Below are positions 34,622 through 44,929 of a stretch of DNA of 64,000 bases, piece after piece. Within the stretch, counting starts at the first letter, position 1; each line of letters opens with the position of its first letter. Under the pieces are notes generated by a model. It was not told the origin of the DNA. It did no database searches and saw only the letters and a list, made by a program, of their open reading frames with translations. Location of the stretch: assembly GCA_008508345.1 (NCBI GenBank), contig QNGE01003346.1, forward strand, positions 22,694 to 86,693. Direction: 5' to 3'. The translations under genes and the position numbers were made by a program. This stretch comes from Paragonimus westermani. Taxonomy: Eukaryota; Platyhelminthes; Trematoda; Plagiorchiida; Troglotrematidae.

Positions 34622-34931
34622 GATGCGGATATCTTACAGGATCAGTGATATCCGTTTTGCATGTTTAAAGCTAATTCAAGAAATCTTCGTTATTAGTCCA
34701 AATCTTAGTTGCGCTTGCATGCCCGTACTGGTTATCATCAAATGGAGTTACACAACCTGTCTGGCTTCGAATTTCAATTTGTTGCAGATTACATGACGTT
34801 CAGCATAGCATTTTGAAAAGTATGCATAGCATCTGAGGAAATTCCACAGAATTTCTGTTTCCTTTCCAAGGAATTATAATTAAAATAACTGTGTTAGTTT
34901 GTCAGTCGTTACCATCTCCATTACCTACAAA

Positions 34932-35158
34932 GGAAAGCGGTTGAGTTTTCAGTTATGGCAATTCGGTCTTGTCTAATCAGGGGTCAAAGGCGCAGTTGTC
35001 CAATGAAAGCCGGGGTTCAAATCCAGGCCATGACAAATACAATCAGTAATGATGAAGCGTAGCTAGTGTGAAATTCTCTTTGAAAGAGGTTGCCTGGAAA
35101 GTCCATGTGAATGCCAGCGATACGGTGACTCGTGAATGACGTTTAACCTGAAAGTGAA
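34932..35158 (+). repeat. Old tRNA-derived SINE
   Basis: It has the linker end and head (GGTTGAG...AATTCGGTCTTGTCTAAT), an A-box region (GGCGCAGTTGTCC), a B box (GGGTTCAAATCC, 35011-35022), a badly decayed hammerhead zone (AGTAATGATGAAGCGTAGCT) and the tail ending ACCTGAAAGTGAA. No upstream inverted half was recognised. Confidence 0.65.
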
Positions 35159-35489
35159 TCAATAGTATATTGCATTAAAAGAAGTTTCTGCCGCGTAAAA
35201 ATGGCCTAATAGCAGGTTCAACGTATTTTGTTCAATGCCACACTGCTTTAAACGTAATGATACGGATTGTCTAACATGGTCCCCTTCGTATTCGAAGAAA
35301 TTTTGCGAAAATCCCCACTGAATCATATCCACATGCGTTGACAAAAGCCCATTGTCAATGTCGTTATTGAAACACATCTGGTATAGTGTGTGTGTGTGAA
35401 CATTCACAAAGCTTTCGTCCTAGTTTAGATCTCGTCAATGCAGCCTCTATCTGTTTAGTTGCCGAGAGGTAGGGGTTTCCTTTCCTTAT
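35159..35489. other. No gene recognised
   Basis: Contains a short TG run near 35384-35397 only. Confidence 0.4.
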
Positions 35490-35725
35490 TAGCCAATCAA
35501 GTGGCTAATCAGCATTGGCCGGCTGGACAAAAAGGCCCCATTGGCACACCTCCCGGTCTTATTCCTTCGGGTTTATACTGGATAGGTGGTGTGTTGGTGG
35601 GACTGCAATTGGTGCAGCGCAAGCCAATCGCAGTGATGGATAAGCACAGACGTCCTTTGGCTTCCGCCACTGTGACAGGCTGATCCGAATCGGATGCCGC
35701 CAACCGTGTGAACCTTTTCAATGGT
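35490..35725 (+). repeat. Unclassified dispersed repeat, copy 2
   Basis: It is homologous to 10020-10240 along its length (landmarks given there) and better preserved: CAGGCTGATCCGAATCGGAT, then GCCGCCAACC. Open frames run the full length on both strands (74 codons plus, 70 codons minus), but neither resembles a known protein and the other copy does not keep them. I therefore list it as a repeat, not a gene. Confidence 0.5.
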
Positions 35726-38700
35726 CGCTTGCAGCTACTGGATTTTCTGAAGTTGAGAACTGCCCTTCACTTTCCACGCGTTGGGCTGGTGTTATGATCT
35801 CTAGTTTTCACGTTGTACAATACGTGACAATGTTGTTATGTACACAACAAATTCGCCAAAACGGCTTTAGACAGAGCGATGTTGTGCTGCTTATTGTATC
35901 TGGATTTGAGCCCGATGCTATTAACTCATACAGCTATGAACAAGTAACTTCAGCATCATCATATAGTATTCGGATTAAACACATAAAAAACAGTAAATTT
36001 AGCTAACCGGCGATGACCAGTACTGAGTTTGGACACGGTTAACTTGTATAGAAATGTTAGTCCAGATTAAACGACCCATACAACTAACATCAATTCATTG
36101 AAACTTTTCGAATTTATTTCTGTGAATTTAGTAAATAGTCTAACAAAGTAGAGACGTCTTGTCGGGCATTTCAAGTGATTTACCCACTGACATATTTCCT
36201 TCTTAGAAGAAAGGAAGTGGTTTACTTTAAAAAAGTTGTTTGATGTCTACGTACCATGAGAAACGTCAAATGTCTGCATGGTTCTCAGTACAGAATCCCA
36301 GAAAAGCGATCGAAAACTCAATGTGACATGTGTTATCGTTTAGTTCAGTAACAACTATACTCACTTATCCCTGAAGTCAACACTTTATCGTCTCCTTCCA
36401 CATTCATCTCGTTCGGTTTTCTTCCACAGCCATTAATTCCAGCTTGTCACCCCTCCCCCAAAGAATACACCGTCAGAGTCCATATCTCAGACGAATTTAG
36501 CAGTGCTCATTACTAAGATACTGAGAGTGATAAGGAATAACTGATGTTCCGTGTCTAGACTGGCCTACAAATATTGGTTCCAACATTTGTGAGAAAGAAA
36601 CAAACGTGGTAGTTAGGTAGCTTAATGTGTCTGAATAAATGGGAAACGTTTTGTGGGGAGAATGCCCGCCAGGTTAATAGTGTTTGACATAAATGAGTCG
36701 AGATGGATTAAATTGGGAGGGCGTTTATCAGAACACAATGTAAGTCTGAAGCTCACATAAAAGAGACTTGCAACAAAAACAATAGAAAGATATAACTAGT
36801 GTAAAAAGATGTCAATCTTAGTAAAACACCCACATTAGTGTGAATGCGAGGTTTCATTCCATGGAGAAGAGTTCTGCTGATTGAAACCCTACAAACTAGT
36901 TTGTGGGAAAGTGTAACTGTGAGCGCGTTAAGGAAGAAAAGTTATATCTTGAAACGAAAATGAGCATTCATATAAGAGTAACAAGAAGCACGCTGCTTGC
37001 AGACTACGATTTGAAGAGGGAAATCATTACATTCGGGAATTTTGTGGAAGTTTCTTCTAAGTTTCCAAAAGAAAACCAACATGGTGGACCAGAAATAACA
37101 CAGTGAGGTTTCCATCCGCTTATATGAGATATCACAAAGCAGAACGTCGTTTACACACTAGCAAAATAGTGTTTCTTTTGTTGAAACCACAAGATCGTTA
37201 ATGGTGTAGAGACTAGGGTGTGCTGGAGAACATAGTGGTTGTTGTTACTTTTGACTGGTGTAGGCGTGAGAAAGTGAATTGTAAATGGGTGTTTAATTAC
37301 TCCGTACTGCGCCATAGTAAGACAGTCTTAACTTCGTTCATTTGAAGAATATTGACGAGGCCGTCGCTGAGACCTTTGCCACATATACGAGGTAATGTAG
37401 ACTCACAACTGTGCCAGAGTTTTCGAACATCATCTAAGTGTACAGGAAAACAACTAACAGATCTCATAGTGCAGTGGGGATTCGTGTAGGTGTGAAGTTT
37501 GCCCGAGACTATGATACGGAAACGGTCAGCCGTGCTGCATAATAATGCAGGCAGACAGGCCCTGAGGTAGCTTGGTGTTATAACTTCACTGGATGAAATT
37601 GTCTCAGCAAGTTCCACAGTTCTGTGTTACGGGAAAAACCGCGTGGTAACCCACCTATTCGTTTGCCGGACGAATTACTTGTTGGGATGGCAGTGTGATG
37701 CAAACAGCTCATAAGTTGGTAAACCTTGGAGGCATACCGGATGCCCACATTGTTCAAGTTTGGTGGTAGTTGACATCGTTTGCTGTGACAGCCAACGGTA
37801 AAGCTGTTGTGGTTCGCTGACTCTGCATGCGTCAAGCCGGTTAGAGTGATCCATGCACGGATAACCAGACACATCCTACTCACCACTTTAATTAGCCTTA
37901 TGATCACTTGTTTTGGACTATATAGCAACCCGGTAGGGCACGGAAAATATCACGATCGGTAGTGAGTTGGAGTATGCCAGTAATGTTTTTCATTAGTTAC
38001 TCCATAGTTGTACTCATAATATCCTGATCACTACAGACCCGAACATGGTTTAACGTCAGCGGAAGACTTCTCTGTATATGAGGCTTCTTTTGACAACACC
38101 GAATTCTACTTTGTTCATATTAACTGAATCTAAATTGTGCACACATCGCCAACCAACAATAGTGTATGCAATCCACATATTTGTATCACAGCATTTCATC
38201 TGACTTTGACGGATTAGCACGTTTGGTGGGTATTCGTTGTGTGGTTGATTAACTGAAGGGAAGTACATAAGTCTGCAGACTGCGTTGGTAACGTGCAGTG
38301 CATCGAATACAATCACCTGCTCTGTGTGTAATTCGAACCGTCCACACACTACTGCACTGGGTTCTCTACGTTGATCGTGAAATCATTGACTTCGGCGTAG
38401 ATGGAAGAAGCTAGTCACCTATGCACTGACGGACCAATCATTTTCTCTTCGCGGTCTGACTAACCGCGAATGGCACTGAGGATCGAACTACCTTGCATTC
38501 TATTGGCTACAATTCCGGGCCGTTTGACCACCTGCACATTTCACTAACCCAGTAAGACTGCTCAACTTAAGAACTCGGGATTTCTGTCCGAATTTAAAGG
38601 GTGTGTGTGAACAGTGGTGCTGTAAAACTGGGTTAAAACGAGATGGATTTCATCTCACAAGTACAACGATCAACAGTAACATCAAGGCGCTATCAGTCTA

Positions 38701-38979
38701 TAACGAACGAGCGGCGATGTAAATCAAGGGGTGGAATTACTTATCCTGTTTCATGAAGCAAAACTTCAAACCACCACTCCACGAGTAGTTTCATCCCGGG
38801 TTGAACTAATCAAGTGGAGGCAACCGATGTAGGGAACCGAACACTCAGCTCATCGCGCTACAAGAGATAGAGAGTGTGAAACGATTCTCATTTGGAACGA
38901 TGAGCTCTCTCAGGATGGCAGATAAGTGGCGAGGTAGATTCGAAAGTATCAGCAGCACCACTTTCTCATAAGCAGTACT
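35726..38979. other. No recognised gene
   Basis: On the minus strand, overlapping open frames of 106, 116 and 65 codons lie at 37297-37928, and one of 97 codons at 38056-38349. None shows a recognisable domain; they might be remnants of a decayed element. 38812-38837 weakly resembles 5373-5403. Confidence 0.4.
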
Positions 38980-38984
38980 GTGAG

Positions 38985-39204
38985 TGTAACACGCGACCGA
39001 AACTAGTTAGAGTGCACGGATCGAATATGAAGTGGTAATTGTTACACGGTTGTTTCGTTCACCTTTCAGACCGCTAAGTCAATGTTGTGCACGAGGATCT
39101 CGAACCAACGGACAGTCAGACAAACAAGCAGAACACTTGTAGTTAAACTGTCGTAATACATTTTCGGTCATAATCTCTGTCTGCCCTTACGGTTGTATGT
39201 TACA
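38985..39204 (+). repeat. Gypsy 5' LTR
   Basis: 220 bases, TGTAACACGCG to GTATGTTACA, with inverted ends TGTAAC/GTTACA. Compared with the 3' LTR it has scattered substitutions and lacks 12 bases inside the segment that reads ATTGCCGCGTGTTGCG in the 3' copy. The LTRs were identical at insertion, so the differences record its age. Confidence 0.92.
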
Positions 39205-39207
39205 ATT

Positions 39208-39220
39208 TGGCGATCCTGCC
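39208..39220 (+). promoter_or_regulatory. Primer binding site (probable tRNA-Trp)
   Basis: TGGCGATCCTGCC starts three bases after the LTR. It begins with the required TGG and matches 9 of 13 positions of the tRNA-Trp 3' end complement as I recall it. The mismatches are what decay of an original perfect site would give. Primer identity is therefore tentative. Confidence 0.5.
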
Positions 39221-39230
39221 ATGATACGGA

Positions 39231-39925
39231 ATGTCCAAATCCTCAAAGAAACCTGAAGAAGACCAACATTCTTCTACACCTTCCACCTCCGGAGAATTCG
39301 GTCACCCCATGCAAACTCTTAAAAACATCCTAGACAAACTATCGTCGAAACTCACATTAGCGGAGGTGCAGGTATCGATTCCACACCCCGACAAGTTTAC
39401 TGTGGGGGGGCATTATTCCCGTTTGGAAGGTCAAATACGGGCCTATCTCCGTAACTTCCTAGCAGAGTTCCACAACAAACTTATTCAGAATTAGCTGAAT
39501 GGAGAGGTCTGCGATGTTGTTGTTGAGGCAAAAATTTGAAACACCCCGTATCAGATGAGATGTTTACCGAGCTACGGCGTCTACTGGACGCCCCCTTGCA
39601 TCCGACTGTTTACCGACAACAGTTCCATGCTCATAGACAGCTCGAGGGAGAAACCGTTTGGTCGTTTGTTCGCGAACGGTGGCAGCTGGCCGAAGGCGGA
39701 TATGAGAATGAGTCCTCAGAGGAACTCCGGAAGAGGATTCTTGAACATCTAGTGGAGGGGATCCGGCCAACAAACATAAAAAAGTGGTTCCTACTCCATC
39801 CATCCAGCGACCTTGACGCCGCAATGCGATTGGCGGAAGACCTCGAGCAGGTCGAGGCAGTCGTCGGCCGACCAGCACAATATTGCGTCGCGGCAAGAGC
39901 GACCAGTCAGCCCCCCAAAACATAG
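39231..39925 (+). pseudogene. Gypsy gag (capsid)
   Basis: Two frames: 39231-39494 (87 codons, starting MSKSSKKPEE, Ser/Pro-rich then PHPDKF) and 39536-39925 (129 codons). The second contains FTELRRLLDAPLHPTVYRQQ, VWSFVRERWQLAEGGYE and LVEGIRP, typical of retrotransposon capsid (FxxRxQxxGExVxxFVxxLRxLA..., then LxxGL). A stop and frameshift separate them around 39494-39535. No CCHC or CHCC knuckle was found downstream before the protease; it may be lost in the shifted frames at 39900-40100. The product would coat the element RNA in virus-like particles. Confidence 0.7.
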
Positions 39926-40129
39926 AAGAAGCTCGGACCGGTATCGGGGACCTAGCCACTCGCTGTATGGTGACCGCGAATGGCGACCTTTGTGGAACAA
40001 GTTGCGTAGACTATGCGACATTGCGTTCCGGGCAAATTGTCAAGCCTCCAAAACTGTCGACCAGGCCGCCAGAAGCTACGTCGGAACAGGTAAACCCTAC
40101 AATCAAGTTTACGCTTCTTCCCTTACCGA

Positions 40130-40315
40130 TTGTTCCCAACCCCTGCAGAACTCACGGTTGAGCTATTAATATGTGGAATAGCATTGGTAGGTCTGGTGCA
40201 TACCGGAGCGTCCTTAAGTGTAATCGGCACACACATACAGTACCCAGACTTTCGGGCTACAAACGAAAACCCCGTTGTCAACGCATCCTTACGGCCAGCA
40301 GTGATCAAATGCTGA
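40130..40315 (+). pseudogene. Gypsy aspartic protease, active site mutated
   Basis: The motif LVHTGASLSVI (residues 22-32) corresponds to the LVDTGASLSVI active site of retroelement proteases. The catalytic Asp is His here (codon CAT at 40199-40201, one base from GAT), which alone would abolish activity. The rest (GTHIQYPDF, then NENPVVNASL) fits the protease core loosely. It lies in the same frame as the gag piece at 39536. Confidence 0.75.
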
Positions 40316-40763
40316 CAGAGGGCAAAATCATTGCATCAGTTAAAATAGCCGAATGCCATATAGAGCACAGTTTTGTGGTGAGCTCCAACCTCCCATTCTG
40401 TGTTATAGTGGAGATGAATCTTTTAGGCCTCTTAGGTGCACTCTCGATTTGCACAGCCTTAGGCTAAGGAACCCGTCCGGTGTCACTAGAACTCCGCCAG
40501 AAACTGAATTCCCTCTCTATGTCACTACAGCCCCTTCCGAAGCGAATCGCCAAACTGGCCAGATGATCCAGTCAAGTGGGGCTCTCAGCAACTCGCGAAT
40601 TTCTCAAAGCTTGAAGTCGACAATCCAAAGTCGACCACAAGTGTTCGCGTGGGACGGAGCAACGTTAGGTCGTACAAGCATTGTGAAGAATGGAATTATT
40701 ACAAGGGATGCGCTTTCAATCAAAATACTCTCACGCAGGATACCTGCACATCTTTAGGATGAG

Positions 40764-41359
40764 GTGCGTAAGACGGTTGACGACTTGTTACAGAAGAACG
40801 TGATCCGGCCCTTGAAGTCTCAACGGGCTGCCCCAATAGTTCTGGTAAAAATAAAAGGCGACGAATTTCGGTTATGCGTGGATTGCAGGAAGCTCAATGG
40901 GGTGACAAAGAAAGATGCATTTCCGTTACCAAGAATTGAAGTCCTATTTGATGCTATCGATGGAGCCATGTATATAAGTATGTTAGACTTGGCATCAGGC
41001 TATTGGCAGGTGAAGGTCGAAGAAAACGATCGAGCGAAGACGGCTATCACCGTACCGTCAGGGCTGTATGAGTTCAAATTATGCCTTTTGGACTATCAAA
41101 CGCACCTGTGACATTTTCACGCTTGATGCAGGAAGCATTGCATGATTTGATCCCTCGGACATGCCTAGTGTATCTATATGATGTCATAGTCCATGAGAGG
41201 TCCGAACTAGAGCATATGCGCAATTTGGAGTGTGTGCCGGACCGCCTGGCCGAAGTCGGTTTAAAACTAAATCCCTCAAAGTGTCACTTTCTATTCAAAG
41301 AGGTACTTTTCTTGGGGCATGTAATCTCGGTGGCTAATATCCGCACAGACCCAAAATGA
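40764..41359 (+). pseudogene. Gypsy reverse transcriptase
   Basis: First frame (40764-41111): VIRPLKSQRAAPIVLVK, FRLCVDCRKLNGVTKKDAFP, then MLDLASGYWQV with the first catalytic Asp intact. After a one-base deletion near 41078 the second frame gives MPFGLSNAPVTFSRLMQEAL and the active-site box YLYDVIV, where the family has YLDDIIV. The first Asp of the box is Tyr (TAT at 41177-41179), so the enzyme is dead. LKLNPSKCHFLFKEVLFLGH closes the thumb. The order and spacing are those of Ty3/gypsy RT. Confidence 0.9.
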
Positions 41360-41384
41360 CGGAACAAATTCGATCTTGACCTAC

Positions 41385-41889
41385 ACCGGAGGACGCAAAC
41401 GAGCTGAGGAGCTTTGTAGGGCTAGCGTCCTATTATCACCGCTTCATCACTGATTTCGCTCGCATTTTCATTCCCCTGACCAGACTACTACAGACTAATC
41501 GGGAACTCATATGGACAGAAGAATGTGGCCATGTTTTTAACTCACTACGCGAAGCTCTGTGCACGGCACCCTTGCTAGCTTTTCTGGATCTGTCGCCGAA
41601 GGCTGGGGAGTTTGTTTTGGATACCGATGCGAGCGACAGTGCAGTCGGGGCGGTTCTCTCGCAACGAAGACAAGACGGTAGGGAACCAGTGATGGCCTAC
41701 GGTAGCCGGTGTTTAAGTAAATGCGAGAGAGACTACTGTATGATGAGAAGAGAAATGCTTGCGCTAGTATTCTTTGTGCGACATTTCCGACATTATCTTC
41801 TGGGCAAAAGTTTCATTGTACGCACAGACCACCAGTCTCTCCGCTGGTTACAAAACTTCAAAGACCCAGAGGGGCAATTAGCCCGATGA
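41385..41889 (+). pseudogene. Gypsy RT connection and RNase H
   Basis: One frame from about 41385 begins PEDANELRSFVGLASYYHRF and leads to the RNase H domain: LDTDASDSAVGAVLSQ, then CERDYCMMRREMLALVFFVR and VRTDHQSLRWL. The catalytic acidic residues (Asp in DTDAS, Glu in RREML, Asp in RTDHQ) are all present. A TGA at 41887-41889 replaces what is normally a Trp codon (ARWQ), after which the same frame continues into the tether (EYDFVCEHRPGRRHSNADSL). Confidence 0.88.
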
Positions 41890-42900
41890 CAGGAGATCTC
41901 ACAGGAATACGACTTCGTATGTGAACACAGACCGGGCAGACGACACTCGAACGCTGACTCATTATCGAGGCGTCCTGCAAGCAATCACGGTGACTATTCG
42001 TCTTGTACTATGCAACATGTTGCGCTGATCAACCTACAGGGTGCAGAATATGGCCGATGGCAGCGGGCTCAAGCAACAGATCCTGAGACTGCGCTAATCT
42101 ACGAAAGGTGCCAGAACAGTGGTGACAGACCAAAAACCAAAGAAATGGAAGGAAAGAGCTATGAATCTCGCTGCCTTTGGGCGTTATGGAAACAGCTCAA
42201 GATGGCAGAGGGAGAATTATTCATCCAATACGGACCCGTTCAAATGAGAAGGATCGTGGTCCCTCAATTTATGATACGTGGCGTTCTAACAGACTTGCAC
42301 CCCGAGCTCCGAAATGCGGGAATAAACAAGTTGGAAGCGGCCGCACGACAACGATTTTGGTGGCTGCATCAGCGAAGGGATGTCAGGTTGTCATGTCAAT
42401 CTTACGAGAAATGCGGCACTTTCAAAGGCCCTCGAATAGGACGTCGAGCACCGTTGTAAGTTATGGCCGCAGGATATCCTAACGAGTTGGTCGGTGTAGA
42501 TATTGTGGGGCCGTTGCCCGAGACACCCCGAAACAACCGGTACATCTTGGTCCTGGTAGATTACTTCACCAAATGGTGTGAAGCTGTCCCGCTTGCACAA
42601 GTGGGGACATCTACAGTAGCAACAGCCATTTTCGACCACTGGGTGTGCTTGTGGGGAGCCCCAGCACAAATCCATTCAGACCAAGGCTCTTGTTTGGGAG
42701 CTCTTTGGTTCGCGAAATGTGTAGGCTACAGGAGTAAATAAGACACGAACCACAGCTTACCACCCTCAGGGCAATGGGCAAGTAGAAAGGACGAATCGGT
42801 CCCTCAAAAATCTCCTCAAGCCTTTCGCAGAGCAGAGTGTCACTGAATGGGGCTTAGCTATGCCAAAATGACTGTTAGCTTATCGTAGTGCCATTCACAC
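41890..42900 (+). pseudogene. Gypsy integrase, zinc-binding and catalytic core
   Basis: Same frame as RNase H. The zinc-binding region holds VLTDLHPELRNAGINKLEAA and SCQSYEKCGTFKGP. The second His and first Cys of the HHCC set look mutated (Arg and Tyr). A TAA at 42457-42459 precedes MAAGYPNELVGVDIVGPLPE. Catalytic Asp residues fall at 42499-42501 (VDIVGP) and 42679-42681 (HSDQG). After a stop and frameshift near 42740 the core continues TTAYHPQGNGQVERTNRSLK, with the catalytic Glu at 42785-42787, so the DDE triad is retained at codon level. Confidence 0.88.
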
Positions 42901-42966
42901 TTTGACTGACCAAACCCCACATTTTTGTGGACAGACCGAGAAGTAAGACTACCCTGAGATGCCCGG

Positions 42967-43436
42967 TTGCTCGTTACACAGCAACTGCAACTTCCGGTAG
43001 CACAATACGTAAGCAGCCTTCTGGACACACTTCGGCGGGCCCACCAGATAGCACGAGCACATCTGGAGACATCTCACAGGCATCAGAAGGATTATTACGA
43101 TAAGAGGGTATTTGGAGCTCCCTTGGAGGTTGGCGAAAGGGTTTGGTTGCACAACACGGTTCCAAGCCCGGGAGCCCCAATGAAGATGCGTAAACAATGA
43201 AAATGGCCGTATGTTGTAGAGCAAATACTTTCGGAGGCAACCTGTCAAATTAGTGAACTAAAATGAACCAACAGACAGCCAATTGTGGTTCACTTCAGTC
43301 AACTAAAACCATACACACAAACTACTGGCCTGGGACCATCACCGGTCGTCCCCGAGGTCGGGATGGAAGTGGAAATCCCGAACGTGCTAGACATAAGCGA
43401 AGCAACGGGGACGGTTCTCGGTGAAGAGGGAAGCTG
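42967..43436 (+). pseudogene. Gypsy integrase C-terminal part
   Basis: The frame contains TLRRAHQIARAHLETSHRHQ, KDYYDKRVFGAPLEVGERVW and, after a stop, KWPYVVEQILSEATCQI, then VVHFSQLKPY. This is the GPY/F module (here WPY) followed by the final HxxxLKPY block usual in Ty3/gypsy integrases. No chromodomain is seen. Stops at about 43198 and 43261 break the frame. It ends next to the purine tract before the 3' LTR. Confidence 0.8.
43423..43433 (+). promoter_or_regulatory. Polypurine tract
   Basis: GAAGAGGGAAG immediately precedes the 3' LTR, the expected primer site for plus-strand DNA synthesis. Confidence 0.7.
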
Positions 43437-43668
43437 TGTAACATGTGACCGGAATTAGTTAGAGCGCATGGATCAAATATGAAGTGGCGATCGTTACACG
43501 GTTGTTTCGTTCATCTTTCAGACCGCTACATCAATGCTATGCACGAGGATCTCGAACCAACGAACAGTTAGACAAACAAGCAGAACACTTGTAGTTAAAC
43601 TATTGCCGCGTGTTGCGTAATACATTTTCGGTCATTGTCTCTGTCTGCTCTTCCGGTTGTATGCTACA
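43437..43668 (+). repeat. Gypsy 3' LTR
   Basis: 232 bases, TGTAACATGTG to GTATGCTACA. It is 12 bases longer than the 5' LTR and otherwise collinear. The terminal GTTACA has become GCTACA. Followed directly by the TGAG target duplication. Confidence 0.92.
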
Positions 43669-43672
43669 TGAG

Positions 43673-44130
43673 CTAAGGCATCGATTCAGAGCAAAGCATT
43701 GCATAGCGGTCATGGATTTACTGAAAACTGGAGCACAGGTGAAAGTTGAGATTTAAGAAAAAAGTATTCAAAAGATGGAAATAAGTAGACGGAAAAAAAT
43801 AAATCGTTAAATCGACCCGAGGTCAGACGGCCAAACGGCAACCAAACACAACACAATGACGGTTGCAAATATCGTTAACGTTGGGTTATCAAAGTTTCAC
43901 TGAAAACTGATTGCTTCAAGTCCGACCAAGTAATAATCGAACCTCACGGTCGGTGAGATCTGAGAGTCGTGCTGAAATGAGTGAATTGTTTGCCATAAAG
44001 TTGTGTAGTGTTTCCGACTCTAGTGTGTGTTAATAATTTGGCGGAGAAGGTTTAATTGGGTTCCAGAAAGCGCATTGCGTTCTTTTCTACAAACATTTGC
44101 GTTTGTTAATGTAAGCGGTCAAAACTGGCT
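43673..44130. other. No gene recognised
   Basis: Spacer between the gypsy element and the composite SINE; nothing recognised. Confidence 0.4.
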
Positions 44131-44220
44131 CTCTGGAAATTTTCAAGTTGACCATCGATCACATTTGATCGCAGCGTTCCCATTCAGATAGACTTTCCAG
44201 CCAGCCTCTTTCGAAAAGAA

Positions 44221-44265
44221 GCACTAGACTCCAGTTTCGCTCTCATTAGAGCTCGTCAGTAGTGC
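44221..44265 (-). ncRNA. Hammerhead ribozyme, full SINE half, copy 2
   Basis: On the minus strand: stem I GCACTA/TAGTGC, six perfect pairs. The core is CTGACGA, stem II GCTCT/AGAGC with AATG loop, then GAAA. Stem III is ACT/AGT with GG loop and C17. This is the best-formed hammerhead in the window. The predicted cut on the minus strand lies between plus-strand positions 44227 and 44226. Confidence 0.92.
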
Positions 44266-44275
44266 ATATCCTTGC

Positions 44276-44345
44276 CACGGCCGGGATTTGAACTCCGGAC
44301 ATTCCAATCATGAGGCAACCGTGTTAACCACTGCGCCATTGACCT
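44276..44345 (-). promoter_or_regulatory. tRNA-like SINE head, copy 2
   Basis: The reverse B box GGATTTGAACTC lies at 44284-44295 and the reverse A box GTGTTAACCACTGCGCCA at about 44321-44338. Spacing and sequence are close to pol III tRNA promoters, and it lacks the A-box insertion seen at 18.16 kb. Confidence 0.75.
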
Positions 44346-44532
44346 CACATTAGGCACGACCGAATCATCAAATCTGAACGCTCAACCACTCTCGCTTGTG
44401 AGCAATGATCAGGTTGCCCGATCGTCTCGAGAGGAGACACAGTTACTGCCTGTTAACTCCAATCGATAACCCCGCGATGAGGATTTCCGAGGTAGGTCGA
44501 GATCACTGAACTCATTAAACCTGCAAGGATGT

Positions 44533-44577
44533 GTACTACTGATGAGCTCTAATGAGAGCAAAACTCGAGTCCAGTGC
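44533..44577 (+). ncRNA. Mutated hammerhead, truncated SINE half, copy 2
   Basis: The core CTGATGA, stem II GCTCT/AGAGC and stem III ACT/AGT are present. GAAA has become AAAA (loss of the general-base G12) and stem I is broken (GTACTA against CAGTGC). Cleavage is not expected. Confidence 0.7.
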
Positions 44578-44929
44578 TTCTTTTCGAAAGAGGCTGGCTG
44601 CAACGTCGTCTATCTGAATGCGAAGGCTGCGATCAAATATGATTGATGGTCAACTTGAAAACAAACCAAATCCTCGACTACTCATGATTAAGCTCTGGAG
44701 ATTTTCGACATCTGTCTTCGACGTTTATCTTGTTCGTAATTGCATCCGCATTTTTTTTACATCCTTCTGAGATTATGATCCATATTTGTCCCACTACTGT
44801 CCTGAAATCTTCGGGAGCCATGGAATCTTTCTGTTTCTCAGACTGCCTCTGCTGGCATTATTGGATGCGCACACTACGCGCAACTAAGTGATAAGCCTGA
44901 GTCTGCTACGACAGATTCAGCAAGCTATA

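Larger units (their letters stand above)
38981..43672 (+). mobile_element. Ty3/gypsy LTR retrotransposon, full length, defective (CsRn1-like)
   Basis: Two LTRs, both beginning TGTAAC and ending TACA, bound a 4684-bp element (38985-43668) flanked by a 4-bp target duplication TGAG (38981-38984 and 43669-43672). Inside are a primer site, gag, protease, RT, RNase H and integrase in the Ty3/gypsy order, then a purine tract. Frameshifts and stops interrupt every part, but the domains remain easy to read, so insertion was fairly recent compared with the PLEs. Assignment to the CsRn1/Kabuki group of fluke elements rests on a partial match of the primer site to the tRNA-Trp complement and on general pol similarity; it is an inference. 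Confidence 0.9.
44131..44702 (-). mobile_element. Composite fold-back SINE with two opposed hammerheads, copy 2
   Basis: Read on the minus strand it has the same order as copy 1 at 17.9 kb: a 5' end (AGTAGTCGAGGATTTGG, near 44667-44683), a truncated SINE in the opposite sense (44523-44668 on the plus strand), a linker (about 44401-44443), and a full SINE (about 44141-44400) with tRNA head and hammerhead. The truncated half begins at the same point as in copy 1 (just before AAGGAT upstream of the ribozyme). About 75 bases at 44444-44520 are extra relative to copy 1. CTCTGGAAAT (44131-44140) and CTCTGGAGAT (44693-44702) may be a target duplication with one change. Confidence 0.8.
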
